Made by a program: the position numbers and the translations under genes. The notes under the pieces are model-generated. The model had not been told where the DNA came from, ran no database searches, and saw nothing but the letters and a program-made list of their open reading frames with translations. Shown in pieces: positions 1 through 7,098 of a DNA stretch of 13,522 bases; position 1 is the stretch's first letter; each line of letters opens with the position of its first letter. Source of the stretch: JABWBJ01 sp036507855 (GTDB taxonomy: Bacteria; Gemmatimonadota; Gemmatimonadetes; Gemmatimonadales; Gemmatimonadaceae); assembly GCA_036507855.1 (NCBI GenBank), contig DATCIJ010000172.1:1-13522 (forward strand), written 5' to 3'.

Positions 1-1088
1 GCCGTCAGTCGCTCAGCGCGCGCGGTGCGCGCGGCGTTCTGCATGCGCGCCGAGGTGATCTGCATGGTCATCGCGAGAGAATCCACGGAATCGGCGGCCT
101 GCTTCGTGAGGAGGCCCGTCGCACGTACCAGGCCGCGCACCGCTTCGTCAAGCCCATTGGCGGCCGACGTCAGTACGGCGCTGTCGCGTGCGGTCTCGAT
201 CGACATGCCGCCGGTCTCGTGATCCGACACGACGAGGATCAGCACATCCGGGACACGGCGTTGATACGCGAGCGCCACACCGATGGCAGCGTCGAAGTCC
301 AGCATCTCCGCAACGACGGAACCGATTGGTTGGTTGTTGTGGCCCCGCCAATCCGGTTGCGAGCCTTCAACCATGAGAAAGAACCCGTCCGGGTCCCGAG
401 AGAGAATGTCGATCGCCTTCCGCGTCATGGACGGAAGCGCTGGTGCACGAGCCGCCGCTGGTGCCATGTCGTGCTCTCCGAAGAGGCCGACCAGTCTGGT
501 GATCGTCGAGTCGCGCAGCCCCTCGAAGACGGCAGCATCGGTCACGACGGTGTGCGTCGAGTCGAGTCGAGCGAGGAGATCCTCTCGATCCGGCCGCACC
601 GTTGGATCGAACCACCGGGTCCCACCACCCAGGATCACATCCGGTGCGACCGTCGTCATCTGCCTTGCGATGTCGAACTGCTGCAGCCGAGACGGCACGT
701 GAGCGGCAAATGACGCCGGTGTGGCATCGGTCACGCTCGAGGTGGCGACGAGGCCGGTCGCCCAACCTTTCTTCTTCGCCGCTTCGAGGACCGTCTCAGC
801 CGGTTGCGAATCCGGACCCATGCCGATGGCGCCGTTGAAGGTCCTGATCCCCGTGGAGTATGCCGTAGCCCCGGCGGCGCTGTCGGTGATTGGTGAGTTC
901 GCAGACCGCGTGTCGACAAGCCCAATCACCTTGATCTGTGAGACCGCGAGGTTGTCGGCAGCGAGACGCGCAGCGGACCAGTAGCTCACGCCGACACCGT
1001 CGCCGATGAAGAGAATGACGCGACGCTGTGCGGCCCCGGGCGTCGCAAACAGGAGCGTCGCGGCGATCAGCAGTGCAAAACGAACCAT
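1..1088 (-). CDS. PhoA-type alkaline phosphatase (3' end outside window)
   Basis: Predicted secreted phosphomonoesterase that releases phosphate from organic esters with two zinc ions and one magnesium. The reading frame stays open to the left edge, giving 362 complete codons with the C-terminus missing. Residues 1-21 form a signal peptide ending near PGAAQ. Alkaline phosphatase hallmarks follow in order: the metal ligand D30 in GDGVG; D69-S70 in DSAAGATA, with S70 the phosphorylated nucleophile; ATPASFAAH; VEGSQPDW with E241 and D246, then H250; and SDHETGG with D289 and H290. The spacing E241/D246/H250 equals E. coli E322/D327/H331. The last zinc histidine (E. coli H412) would lie beyond the window. 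The ATG at 1088 is the first in-frame start after a TAA at 1122-1124. No Shine-Dalgarno sequence precedes it, so initiation may be leaderless or SD-independent. It is divergent from the next gene. I saw no PhoB box, so phosphate control cannot be claimed. Confidence 0.95.
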   Translation of the reverse strand, partial: MVRFALLIAATLLFATPGAAQRRVILFIGDGVGVSYWSAARLAADNLAVSQIKVIGLVDTRSANSPITDSAAGATAYSTGIRTFNGAIGMGPDSQPAETVLEAAKKKGWATGLVATSSVTDATPASFAAHVPSRLQQFDIARQMTTVAPDVILGGGTRWFDPTVRPDREDLLARLDSTHTVVTDAAVFEGLRDSTITRLVGLFGEHDMAPAAARAPALPSMTRKAIDILSRDPDGFFLMVEGSQPDWRGHNNQPIGSVVAEMLDFDAAIGVALAYQRRVPDVLILVVSDHETGGMSIETARDSAVLTSAANGLDEAVRGLVRATGLLTKQAADSVDSLAMTMQITSARMQNAARTARAERLT

Positions 1089-1095
1089 GACGGCT

Positions 1096-1118
1096 GGGGT
1101 AGCGGGAGCGGGAAGCGG
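1096..1118 (+). repeat. G-rich imperfect heptamer repeat in the divergent intergenic region
   Basis: G runs lie at 1096-1099 (four), 1104-1106, 1110-1112 and 1117-1118 (two only), spaced six to eight bases apart. They sit eight bases outside the phosphatase start codon, in the 153-base gap between the divergent phosphatase and serine hydrolase genes. On the phosphatase coding strand this is a C-rich leader. It resembles the cleaner G3N4 repeats near 3205 and 10619. Promoters for both genes should lie in this gap, but I see no convincing -35/-10 pair; TATTCT at 1194-1199 is the only weak -10-like hexamer. Confidence 0.5.
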
Positions 1119-1241
1119 AAGTTAGCAACGTCACCAGTTCGCCATCTCCCGGCAAGCCGGACGGATCTGGCTGGAGGACCTCGTGGCCGCCAGTATTCTG
1201 CGCCCGGCCGCGGCGCGACGGTCGGTAACTCCGGAGATCCC

Positions 1242-3182
1242 ATGCGTCACGCAACTGTTGCTGTTCTCGCCCTCGCCATCAGCGCCCCCGGATCGAGCAG
1301 CGCGGTTCCCGCGCCGTTGCAGCCGGCGGCGGTCGACAGCGTTCGCCCCTTTGTCCCGCCGGCAACGATGGAAGAACTCGAGGCGCGCATCCGTCACTTG
1401 CTCGACTCGACGAAGACGCCCGGCGCCGGACTCGCCATCGTCCGCCACGACAGTGTGATCTACGCCGGCGGATTCGGCAGGGCGCGGGTCGACCCGGAGG
1501 TGCCAGCGACCGCGGCCACGCTCTTCCGGATCGGGAGCACGTCCAAGGCATTCACCGCACTCGCCGCGATGCAGCTCCAGCGTGAGGGGAAGCTCTCCAT
1601 CCAGGACCCGATCAGGAAGCACCTCCCTGACTTCTGGTACGAGAATGCCTGGGAGGAGACGGACCCTATCCGCATCGTGCACCTCCTGGAGCACACGTCC
1701 GGATTCGATGACAACTCGATGCGCACGTACGCCAACAGCGATCCTACACCCCTGACCCTCGAGCAAGGACTCGCGCTCGACCCGACCACGCGCGTCTCCC
1801 GCTGGCGTCCCGGCACGCGCTTTTCCTACTGCAACACCGGGCCGGCGATCGTCGCCCTCATTATCGAGCGCATCGAAGGGAAACCGTTCGAGCAGATCGT
1901 GCAGGAGCGCCTCTTCGATCCCATCGGGATGCGAACGGCCACGTACCTCTTCCCGGACACGTCACGCGTCCAGAAGGCGGAACTGTACCAGAGCAACGGT
2001 AGGACTCCGTACCCCTACTGGCACGTCTTCATCCGTCCCGCCGGATCCATCAACGCATCGGCGAACGACATGGCGCGGTACGTGCGCCTTCTCCTCGGAC
2101 GCGGCACGATCGACTCCACGATCCTCCTGCCCCGCGAGGACATCGAGCGCATGGAGCGTTCCGAGTCCTCGATCGGTGCGAGGGCCGGCCTCACGCTCGG
2201 GTACGGGCTGCACCTGTATCGGACGTCGGATACCACCGGCTTCGTCTGGACAGGGCACAACGGCGGAGTCGAAGGCGGGCTCTCGGACATGAGCTACCTC
2301 CCCGAGGCCGGCATCGGCTATGCCATGCAGATCAACGTCGGGAACGCCTCGGTCCTGCAGGCACTCGCGCGCCTGGTGCGCGGGTACCTGACGCGGCCGC
2401 TCCCCCGCCCCGCGGAACCGCCAATGGGCACGGTGCCGGCCGCGATCGCGTCGGAATTTTCGGGGTGGTACCGCCCGGTGTCACCGCGCATGCAGCACGT
2501 GTACTTCCTGGAGCGCATCCTCGGACTCCAGCGGGTGAGTTTCTCCGGCGACACGATGCGGGTGCGAGGGCTGCTCGGCGGAACCACGACCTTCGTTCCC
2601 GTGGACAGCCTGCACTACCGGAGACCGGGTGAATCGGTCGCCAGCCTCGCGTTCGTGCGCGATGAAGAGAACGACCGACCGCGGGGCCTTGAAGTCGGCG
2701 GTCTTGGCGCCTCCATGGCTCGCGTGTCCTCGACGACAGCCACGCTCGAAATCGCGCTGGCCGGGGCGTGGATCATCGGGATCGTGGCTGGCATCCTGGC
2801 GCTGGTGCTCGTGCCGGTGCGCGCGCTGGTGCGCCGCCTTCGCCGGCGCGCGCTGCAACCATCCGCCGCGCGCCCGCTCTGGCGCACGGCAATGGTGGCG
2901 ACGCTCCTCGTCCTCGCGCCCGTCGCGGCAATCGCCATCGGCGGCGCGGGTATCGCACAGCTGGGAAACCTGAGCGGCGTCAGCGCAACGATCTACGGAG
3001 CGGGACTCGCGTTCGCGGCCTGGGCGATCTTCGGGGCCGGGCTCGCGTTAGGCAGGCGTCACGCGCCGGGGCGATGGGCGACCGCCTCGCTCTGGTGCGG
3101 GCGCGGCGTGCTCGCCCTTCACCTGGTCGCTGCGGCGTACCTCGCGTACTGGGGACTGATCGGCTGGCAAACGTGGGGGTGA
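1242..3182 (+). CDS. Serine hydrolase, beta-lactamase/PBP fold, with four C-terminal membrane helices
   Basis: Predicted exported serine hydrolase of the class C beta-lactamase/penicillin-binding-protein superfamily (PF00144), which covers esterases, D-amino-acid peptidases and amidases; the substrate cannot be read from sequence. The product has 646 residues. Residues 1-21 look like a signal peptide. The catalytic motifs are S99-T-S-K102 (SxxK), Y196-C-N198 (YxN) and H339-N-G341 (the KTG-like HxG box), so the enzyme should be active. Residues about 403-495 form a mostly beta linker domain like those behind many family members. Four hydrophobic segments follow at about 503-530, 547-572, 580-603 and 619-640, anchoring the catalytic domain outside the membrane. 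The basic stretch RRLRRR after the first helix fits a cytoplasmic loop. The ATG is supported by GGAG at 1233-1236, five bases upstream. The gene is divergent from the phosphatase and convergent with the tricorn gene. Confidence 0.9.
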   Translation: MRHATVAVLALAISAPGSSSAVPAPLQPAAVDSVRPFVPPATMEELEARIRHLLDSTKTPGAGLAIVRHDSVIYAGGFGRARVDPEVPATAATLFRIGSTSKAFTALAAMQLQREGKLSIQDPIRKHLPDFWYENAWEETDPIRIVHLLEHTSGFDDNSMRTYANSDPTPLTLEQGLALDPTTRVSRWRPGTRFSYCNTGPAIVALIIERIEGKPFEQIVQERLFDPIGMRTATYLFPDTSRVQKAELYQSNGRTPYPYWHVFIRPAGSINASANDMARYVRLLLGRGTIDSTILLPREDIERMERSESSIGARAGLTLGYGLHLYRTSDTTGFVWTGHNGGVEGGLSDMSYLPEAGIGYAMQINVGNASVLQALARLVRGYLTRPLPRPAEPPMGTVPAAIASEFSGWYRPVSPRMQHVYFLERILGLQRVSFSGDTMRVRGLLGGTTTFVPVDSLHYRRPGESVASLAFVRDEENDRPRGLEVGGLGASMARVSSTTATLEIALAGAWIIGIVAGILALVLVPVRALVRRLRRRALQPSAARPLWRTAMVATLLVLAPVAAIAIGGAGIAQLGNLSGVSATIYGAGLAFAAWAIFGAGLALGRRHAPGRWATASLWCGRGVLALHLVAAAYLAYWGLIGWQTWG

Positions 3183-3191
3183 GCCGCAGGG

Positions 3192-3210
3192 AGAGGGCAC
3201 AGCACCCTCT
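3192..3210. terminator. Possible hairpin between convergent genes
   Basis: AGAGGG (3192-3197) and CCCTCT (3205-3210) form a perfect 6-bp stem with a 7-base loop in the 46-base gap between the convergent serine hydrolase and tricorn genes. Alternative pairing with the following CCCTCTG copies is possible. No T-tract follows on either strand, so intrinsic termination is only a guess from position. Confidence 0.35.
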
Positions 3211-3230
3211 GCCCTCTGCCCTCTGCCCTC
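3205..3230 (-). repeat. Tandem heptamer CCCTCTG, 3.7 copies; G3N4 repeat on the minus strand
   Basis: Three exact copies of CCCTCTG (3205-3211, 3212-3218, 3219-3225) are followed by CCCTC (3226-3230), which runs into the TGA stop of the tricorn gene at 3229-3231. Read on the tricorn mRNA strand, four GGG runs separated by exactly four bases begin directly after the stop codon. That satisfies the usual three-tetrad quadruplex motif. It may act as a 3'-end structure, or may simply be an unstable short tandem repeat. Confidence 0.85.
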
Positions 3231-6200
3231 ATTGCGGCGGCGGATACCTGAACGCCCGCTTCGGGTACGCCGGCGGCTTGGGTACCGGGCGCGGATCCTC
3301 GGCGATCTTCTTCTGCAGCCAGGCAATCGCCGCGTCGAGCTGCGCGTCCGTTCCATTGAACGTAGCGTGCGGCAGGTTTTCGACAACGATGTCCGGAATC
3401 ACACCCTCCTGCTCGATCAACCACTTTCCTTCCGGTCCATACACCCCGCTCATCGGCGCGCGAGCGAGGCCTCCATCGGACAGCGTATTCGCACTGCTCA
3501 GCCAGATCTCACCGCCCCACGTCCGGACCCCGATCACCGGTCCAAGCCCCAGGCGGCGGAACCCCTCGGCAACCGCCTCGCCATCGGATGCCGTCTCATG
3601 GTCTACCAGCATGACCATGTGTCCACGAAACGCGCCTTGCATGTTCCAGTACGGTTCACCCACTCTATCCTGCCAGTACATCCACGGCTTCCGCATCAGC
3701 ATCTCCAACACCCAGCTGTCGATGTTGCCGCCGCGATTCTGCCGCATGTCCAGCACGAGACCCTGCCGGTCGAAGACGGGAGTGAAATCGCGGTAGAACT
3801 GGTTGATGTCCCCTCCGCCCATCGCGCGCAGGTGGACGTACCCGATCTTGCCGGCGCTCTTCTTCTCGGTGACCAGGCGCCGGCCGTACTCCCAATCCGC
3901 ATAACGAAGGGCGCTTTCGTTCCCGATCGGTGTCACGACCACGTCGCGCGAGTTCTCGCCGTCGGCGATGGTCAGCAGCACCTGCTTGCCGACCTGGTTC
4001 CGCAGCAGCTCGCCGATGTCTTCCGCGTCGAGCGTCCGCGAACCGTTCACCGCGGTGATGATGTCGCCCGGTTTTGCGGCGAGGTCGGGATCGGCCAGCG
4101 GGGAGCGCTGGGCGGGGTACTCGGGGTCCGCCTGATAGATGTAGTCGATGCGGTAGCCGCCCTTGGCCGGATCACGGAAGAGTCGGGCACCCAGCGAAGC
4201 GACGGGGATGTTGTCCTCACCCCGCCGGAGGTCGCCACCACCGACGCTGGTATGCAGCGCCGACAGCTCGCCCACCGCCCACCCGATCAGGTCACTGAGC
4301 TCGGCGCGCGTCGTTATGCGCGCCACCAGCGGCAGGTACTTGTTGAGCGTGGCCTTGTAGTCCACCCCGTGCATGCCCGGGTCGTAGAACCAGTCGCGCT
4401 CGAGCCGCCACGCGTCGACGAAGATCTGCCGGAAGTCATCGCGCGTGTCGATGGGGAATGTCCAACCGGTGAGATCGACCCGGCTGTCGTTGATGTTCGC
4501 CACCTTCGCCGGCTTGGCGTCGATCACGTGGAGCGCCGGGCCCTTGTACACGAGGATCTTCTTCCCATTGGCCGAGAGCTCGGCGCGTCGGATGGCGTCG
4601 ACGACGACGACAGGCTCCTGCTTTTCGTTCGTGAGCTTGAATGCGACGAGATCGGTGTTTGCACCAGCGCCCGACCCTGTCGCCGTATAGAAGAGCGCGT
4701 CGGAGTTGATCGCGAGCGAGCCGTAGTTGCCTGACGGCACCGGCACGCGCCGCAGGCGCAGCGGCAGTCCCTCGAGATCGATCCGGACCTCACGCGCCGG
4801 AGTGGCACTGTCGGCGCGCGGCGGCGGCGGAGTCGGACGCAGCAACTCGTCGTCAGGCTGAAACGGAGACCTGAGACCGGCGCGAAGCGCGACCTGATAG
4901 ATCTCGATTTCCTTGTCGAAGAACGGCTCCGGACGACGATTCCCCCACGGCGCACCCACCACCGTCTGCAGGTTGCGATCGGACAGGAAGTAGATGAAGT
5001 CGCCTTTGGGGTCCCACGCCGGCGCAAGACTGTTGGTGCGATCCGAGGTGAGCGCCACACTCCGACCGAGTTCCGTCCCGTAGATCTTGATCTGCGAGAA
5101 GCTGTTCGCCGCGGCCATGACGTAGGCCAGCCAGCGTCCGTCCGGTGACCAGGCCATTGTCCCGATTCCCTGCCGGTTCTCGGAGACCTTGCGCATCTCC
5201 TTCGTGGCGACATTCATGACCCACAGGTCACGGTTGTTGTCGTCCCAGGCGAGCCACTTGCCGTCAGGCGAGGGGTAGCCGCGGAAGCGAAGGATGTTTC
5301 CGCCGCGGGTCAGGGGCTCGTCGTTCCCGACGCCATTCGCTGGAATGCGCGCGAACTCCAGTTCGCCGCTTTCGTCGGTTAGCGCCAGGATCGACTTGCC
5401 GTCGGGCATGAACACCGCGTCGCGGAAGCGCACGCTGTCCTTGCGAGACGCGCGCACGAAGCGGCCCGTCTTGACCGGTGCGACGAACAACCGGCCGCGC
5501 GCGGTCAGCGCGATCCGGTCGCCATCGGGCGATACGTGCGCCCCCGAGAGATAGTCCATCGGGTTGTTCACCCAGTTCTCACGCAGCTGGTCGAGGTCCG
5601 TTGCCAGCGCGATCGGGATCATCCGCGACTGGTTCGTCGTCGCGTCGAACAGCCAGAGATCGGCGCCGAGCTGGTAGACGATGCGGCCGCGATCGATCTC
5701 CGGGCTGCGAACGTCCCACCCCGAGTGCCGGGTGAGCTGGCGCTTGTCACTCCCATCCTCGGTCATCGACCACAGGTTCATCGTGCCATCGCGGTCGCTG
5801 ACGAAATAGACGCGGCCATTCCACCACATTGGCGAGTGGCTCTCGCCGTTGTAGTCGCCGGTCAGCTCAACGGCTTCGGCGGCGCCGTTGCTGAACTTCC
5901 ACACGTCACGAGCCGTGCCGCCGGTGTACCGCTTGGTCACGTTGTTGTGGAAACCCGGCCGAGCGAAGTAAAGCGTGCGCCCGGTCGCGTCGTACGATCC
6001 TTCGGACGCCCCGACCAGCGGCACGAGACTGCGCGCTCCGTTTCGCAGGTCCAGCTGGACCATCGCCGGCTTCGGGATTCCCGTGTAGTTGACGGTGGTG
6101 TAAACCAGCTTCCCGTCGGGAGTCCATGTCGTGGCGGTGGCGGCATCGCCGTCGTACGTGCGCCGAACGGGCGTGCCGCCGGAGAGCGGCATGGTGTAAA

Positions 6201-6477
6201 GCGCCGTCGGTCCCTCATAGCGCGCCGTAAAAGCGAGCATCCGCCCATCCGGCGAAATGACCGGACTGGATTCCTCGGCCGCATGACTCGTCAGGCGGCG
6301 CGCCAGCCCGCCAGTCACCGGAACTGACCAGAGGTCGCCTTCCGCCGCGAAGACCACCGTTTCACCGCTGATGGTGGGGGAGCGGTAGAAGCCGAATGTG
6401 CCGGAGGCGGGGGCCTGGGCGAGGGCGGCAGCGCTACTAACCGCGAGCAGAGCGAAGGCAAGTTTCGGGATCTTCAT
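3229..6477 (-). CDS. Secreted tricorn-type peptidase (S41 family)
   Basis: Predicted exported serine peptidase that trims oligopeptides. From the ATG at 6477 it has 1082 residues, close to Thermoplasma tricorn. The open frame extends upstream to 6621, but 6477 is preferred because it starts a clean signal peptide (MKIPKLAFALLAVSSAAALA), which the archaeal cytosolic enzyme lacks. Order: signal peptide 1-22; beta-propeller, about 30-660, with repeated SPDG-type PD40 motifs (first at 75-78); helical C1 domain, about 678-750, with GELSALHTSVGGG and H742; PDZ, about 762-850, around KPGDIITAVNG; S41 core with HETASDGE (S964 nucleophile, D965) and WLIEQEGVIPD (E1022). These match tricorn H746, S965, D966 and E1023 in position. 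The residue before H742 is Leu where Thermoplasma has Ser745. No strong Shine-Dalgarno precedes the ATG. The 3' end abuts a G-rich heptamer repeat. Confidence 0.95.
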   Translation of the reverse strand: MKIPKLAFALLAVSSAAALAQAPASGTFGFYRSPTISGETVVFAAEGDLWSVPVTGGLARRLTSHAAEESSPVISPDGRMLAFTARYEGPTALYTMPLSGGTPVRRTYDGDAATATTWTPDGKLVYTTVNYTGIPKPAMVQLDLRNGARSLVPLVGASEGSYDATGRTLYFARPGFHNNVTKRYTGGTARDVWKFSNGAAEAVELTGDYNGESHSPMWWNGRVYFVSDRDGTMNLWSMTEDGSDKRQLTRHSGWDVRSPEIDRGRIVYQLGADLWLFDATTNQSRMIPIALATDLDQLRENWVNNPMDYLSGAHVSPDGDRIALTARGRLFVAPVKTGRFVRASRKDSVRFRDAVFMPDGKSILALTDESGELEFARIPANGVGNDEPLTRGGNILRFRGYPSPDGKWLAWDDNNRDLWVMNVATKEMRKVSENRQGIGTMAWSPDGRWLAYVMAAANSFSQIKIYGTELGRSVALTSDRTNSLAPAWDPKGDFIYFLSDRNLQTVVGAPWGNRRPEPFFDKEIEIYQVALRAGLRSPFQPDDELLRPTPPPPRADSATPAREVRIDLEGLPLRLRRVPVPSGNYGSLAINSDALFYTATGSGAGANTDLVAFKLTNEKQEPVVVVDAIRRAELSANGKKILVYKGPALHVIDAKPAKVANINDSRVDLTGWTFPIDTRDDFRQIFVDAWRLERDWFYDPGMHGVDYKATLNKYLPLVARITTRAELSDLIGWAVGELSALHTSVGGGDLRRGEDNIPVASLGARLFRDPAKGGYRIDYIYQADPEYPAQRSPLADPDLAAKPGDIITAVNGSRTLDAEDIGELLRNQVGKQVLLTIADGENSRDVVVTPIGNESALRYADWEYGRRLVTEKKSAGKIGYVHLRAMGGGDINQFYRDFTPVFDRQGLVLDMRQNRGGNIDSWVLEMLMRKPWMYWQDRVGEPYWNMQGAFRGHMVMLVDHETASDGEAVAEGFRRLGLGPVIGVRTWGGEIWLSSANTLSDGGLARAPMSGVYGPEGKWLIEQEGVIPDIVVENLPHATFNGTDAQLDAAIAWLQKKIAEDPRPVPKPPAYPKRAFRYPPPQ

Positions 6478-6785
6478 ACCGGGAGTCTTGTTGAAGGGCC
6501 GAGCGCAAGACGCAAAAGCGCATAGGACGGCACCAACGGCACTAGCGACCGCGCAAAGATACGGGTCTCGGGCGCGGAGGTCAGCAGCCGGGCATTGGTT
6601 GGACAGGGTGCGGGGTCGCACGGTTCTCCCCTTAGCGCCTTGCGCTTAGTGCCTTGCGCTCCGCCCTCAGGTAGCCTCCCTGCGCCTTTGGCAAGGCCCT
6701 GAAACAGGTCTTTTCACCGGCCCAAGGGGGGCCCCGTCCGCCCCTCCCCTCGGTTAGATTCAGGTTCACCCGCGAAGAGGCAGAG
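6478..6785. other. 308-base gene-free divergent region
   Basis: This gap lies between the divergent tricorn gene and the small plus-strand gene at 6786. Reading frames cross it, but none has a signal peptide, ribosome site or protein-like composition. It holds a 14-base direct repeat (6631-6658), inverted copies of its core, and a G/C-rich stretch near 6725-6745 with GGGGGG followed by CCCC. TAGATT at 6755-6760 is a weak -10-like hexamer for the 6786 gene, with no recognisable -35. I see no RNA gene. Confidence 0.6.
6631..6658 (+). repeat. Two-copy 14-base direct repeat CTTAG(C/T)GCCTTGCG
   Basis: Copy one is at 6631-6644 and copy two at 6645-6658, differing at a single base. The core CTTGCGCT occurs at 6639-6646 and 6653-6660, and its reverse complement AGCGCAAG at 6502-6509 near the other end of the same gap, so long-range pairing is possible. 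There is no sign of a transposon or CRISPR. Confidence 0.75.
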
Positions 6786-7082
6786 ATGATCGAGGCGTTT
6801 GAATTCGCGGACGGCGACAAGACGTATCGTTGCCAGGTCCGCATGCCCGCCGGAAGTGGTGAGGCGTGGTGGTGGTTTACGGTGTCCGGCGACCAGCAGA
6901 ACTACGCTCCGTTCCGGGCCGAGAAGGGCGATACGAAGAACTCCGTGCGGCCGCGCGTGATCAGCTTCTACAAGCACCGCTTGGCCCGTCTGGCCGAGCC
7001 GCCCGTGCAGCGCAACCGTGGACGCCCGCCTGGAAGCGGCGCCAAGCCGGTGGTCGTTGAGTCCTCAGAGGCGACGGCGTAA
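6786..7082 (+). CDS. Small conserved-looking protein with AT-hook-like tail
   Basis: A 98-residue protein of unknown function with no signal peptide or membrane segment. The N-terminal part is acidic and aromatic (MIEAFEFADG; Trp run at 28-30, in EAWWWFTVSG), suggesting a small beta-rich fold. The middle (about 53-70) is basic and probably helical, around SVRPRVISFYKHRLARL. The tail carries RNRGRPPGSG with the AT-hook core R78-G-R-P81, a minor-groove DNA-binding motif in other proteins; a single copy is weak evidence. The start is supported by AGAGG at 6776-6780, five bases before the ATG. It is convergent with the zinc-ribbon/membrane protein gene, with a 16-base gap. It looks like a real gene because of the ribosome site and a sensible hydrophobic/charged pattern. 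DNA or nucleoid binding is inference only. Confidence 0.75.
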   Translation: MIEAFEFADGDKTYRCQVRMPAGSGEAWWWFTVSGDQQNYAPFRAEKGDTKNSVRPRVISFYKHRLARLAEPPVQRNRGRPPGSGAKPVVVESSEATA

Positions 7083-7098
7083 CAGCCGACCGGACAAC

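Noticed and set aside
1089..1241. PhoB box upstream of alkaline phosphatase
   Set aside because: No pair of CTGTCAT-like direct repeats with 11-base spacing found on either strand.
3205..3230. Tandem repeat considered as a CRISPR remnant
   Set aside because: The unit is 7 bases with no spacers; it is a simple heptamer array.
2768..3796. 342-residue plus-strand frame crossing the hydrolase end and the convergent junction
   Set aside because: Low-complexity Arg/Ala/Gly composition, spans two real genes and the repeat between them, and has no homology-like motif.
3232..4734. 500-residue plus-strand open frame opposite the tricorn gene
   Set aside because: It is Arg/Val/Asp-rich without any domain, signal or ribosome site, and is fully explained as the antisense shadow of a confidently identified GC-rich gene.
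5536..6327. 263-residue plus-strand frame opposite the tricorn beta-propeller
   Set aside because: Antisense of the PD40 repeats, no start signal and an implausible residue composition.
6398..6649. 83-residue plus-strand frame in the 308-base gap
   Set aside because: It begins inside the tricorn signal-peptide region and reads through repeats; no protein-like features.
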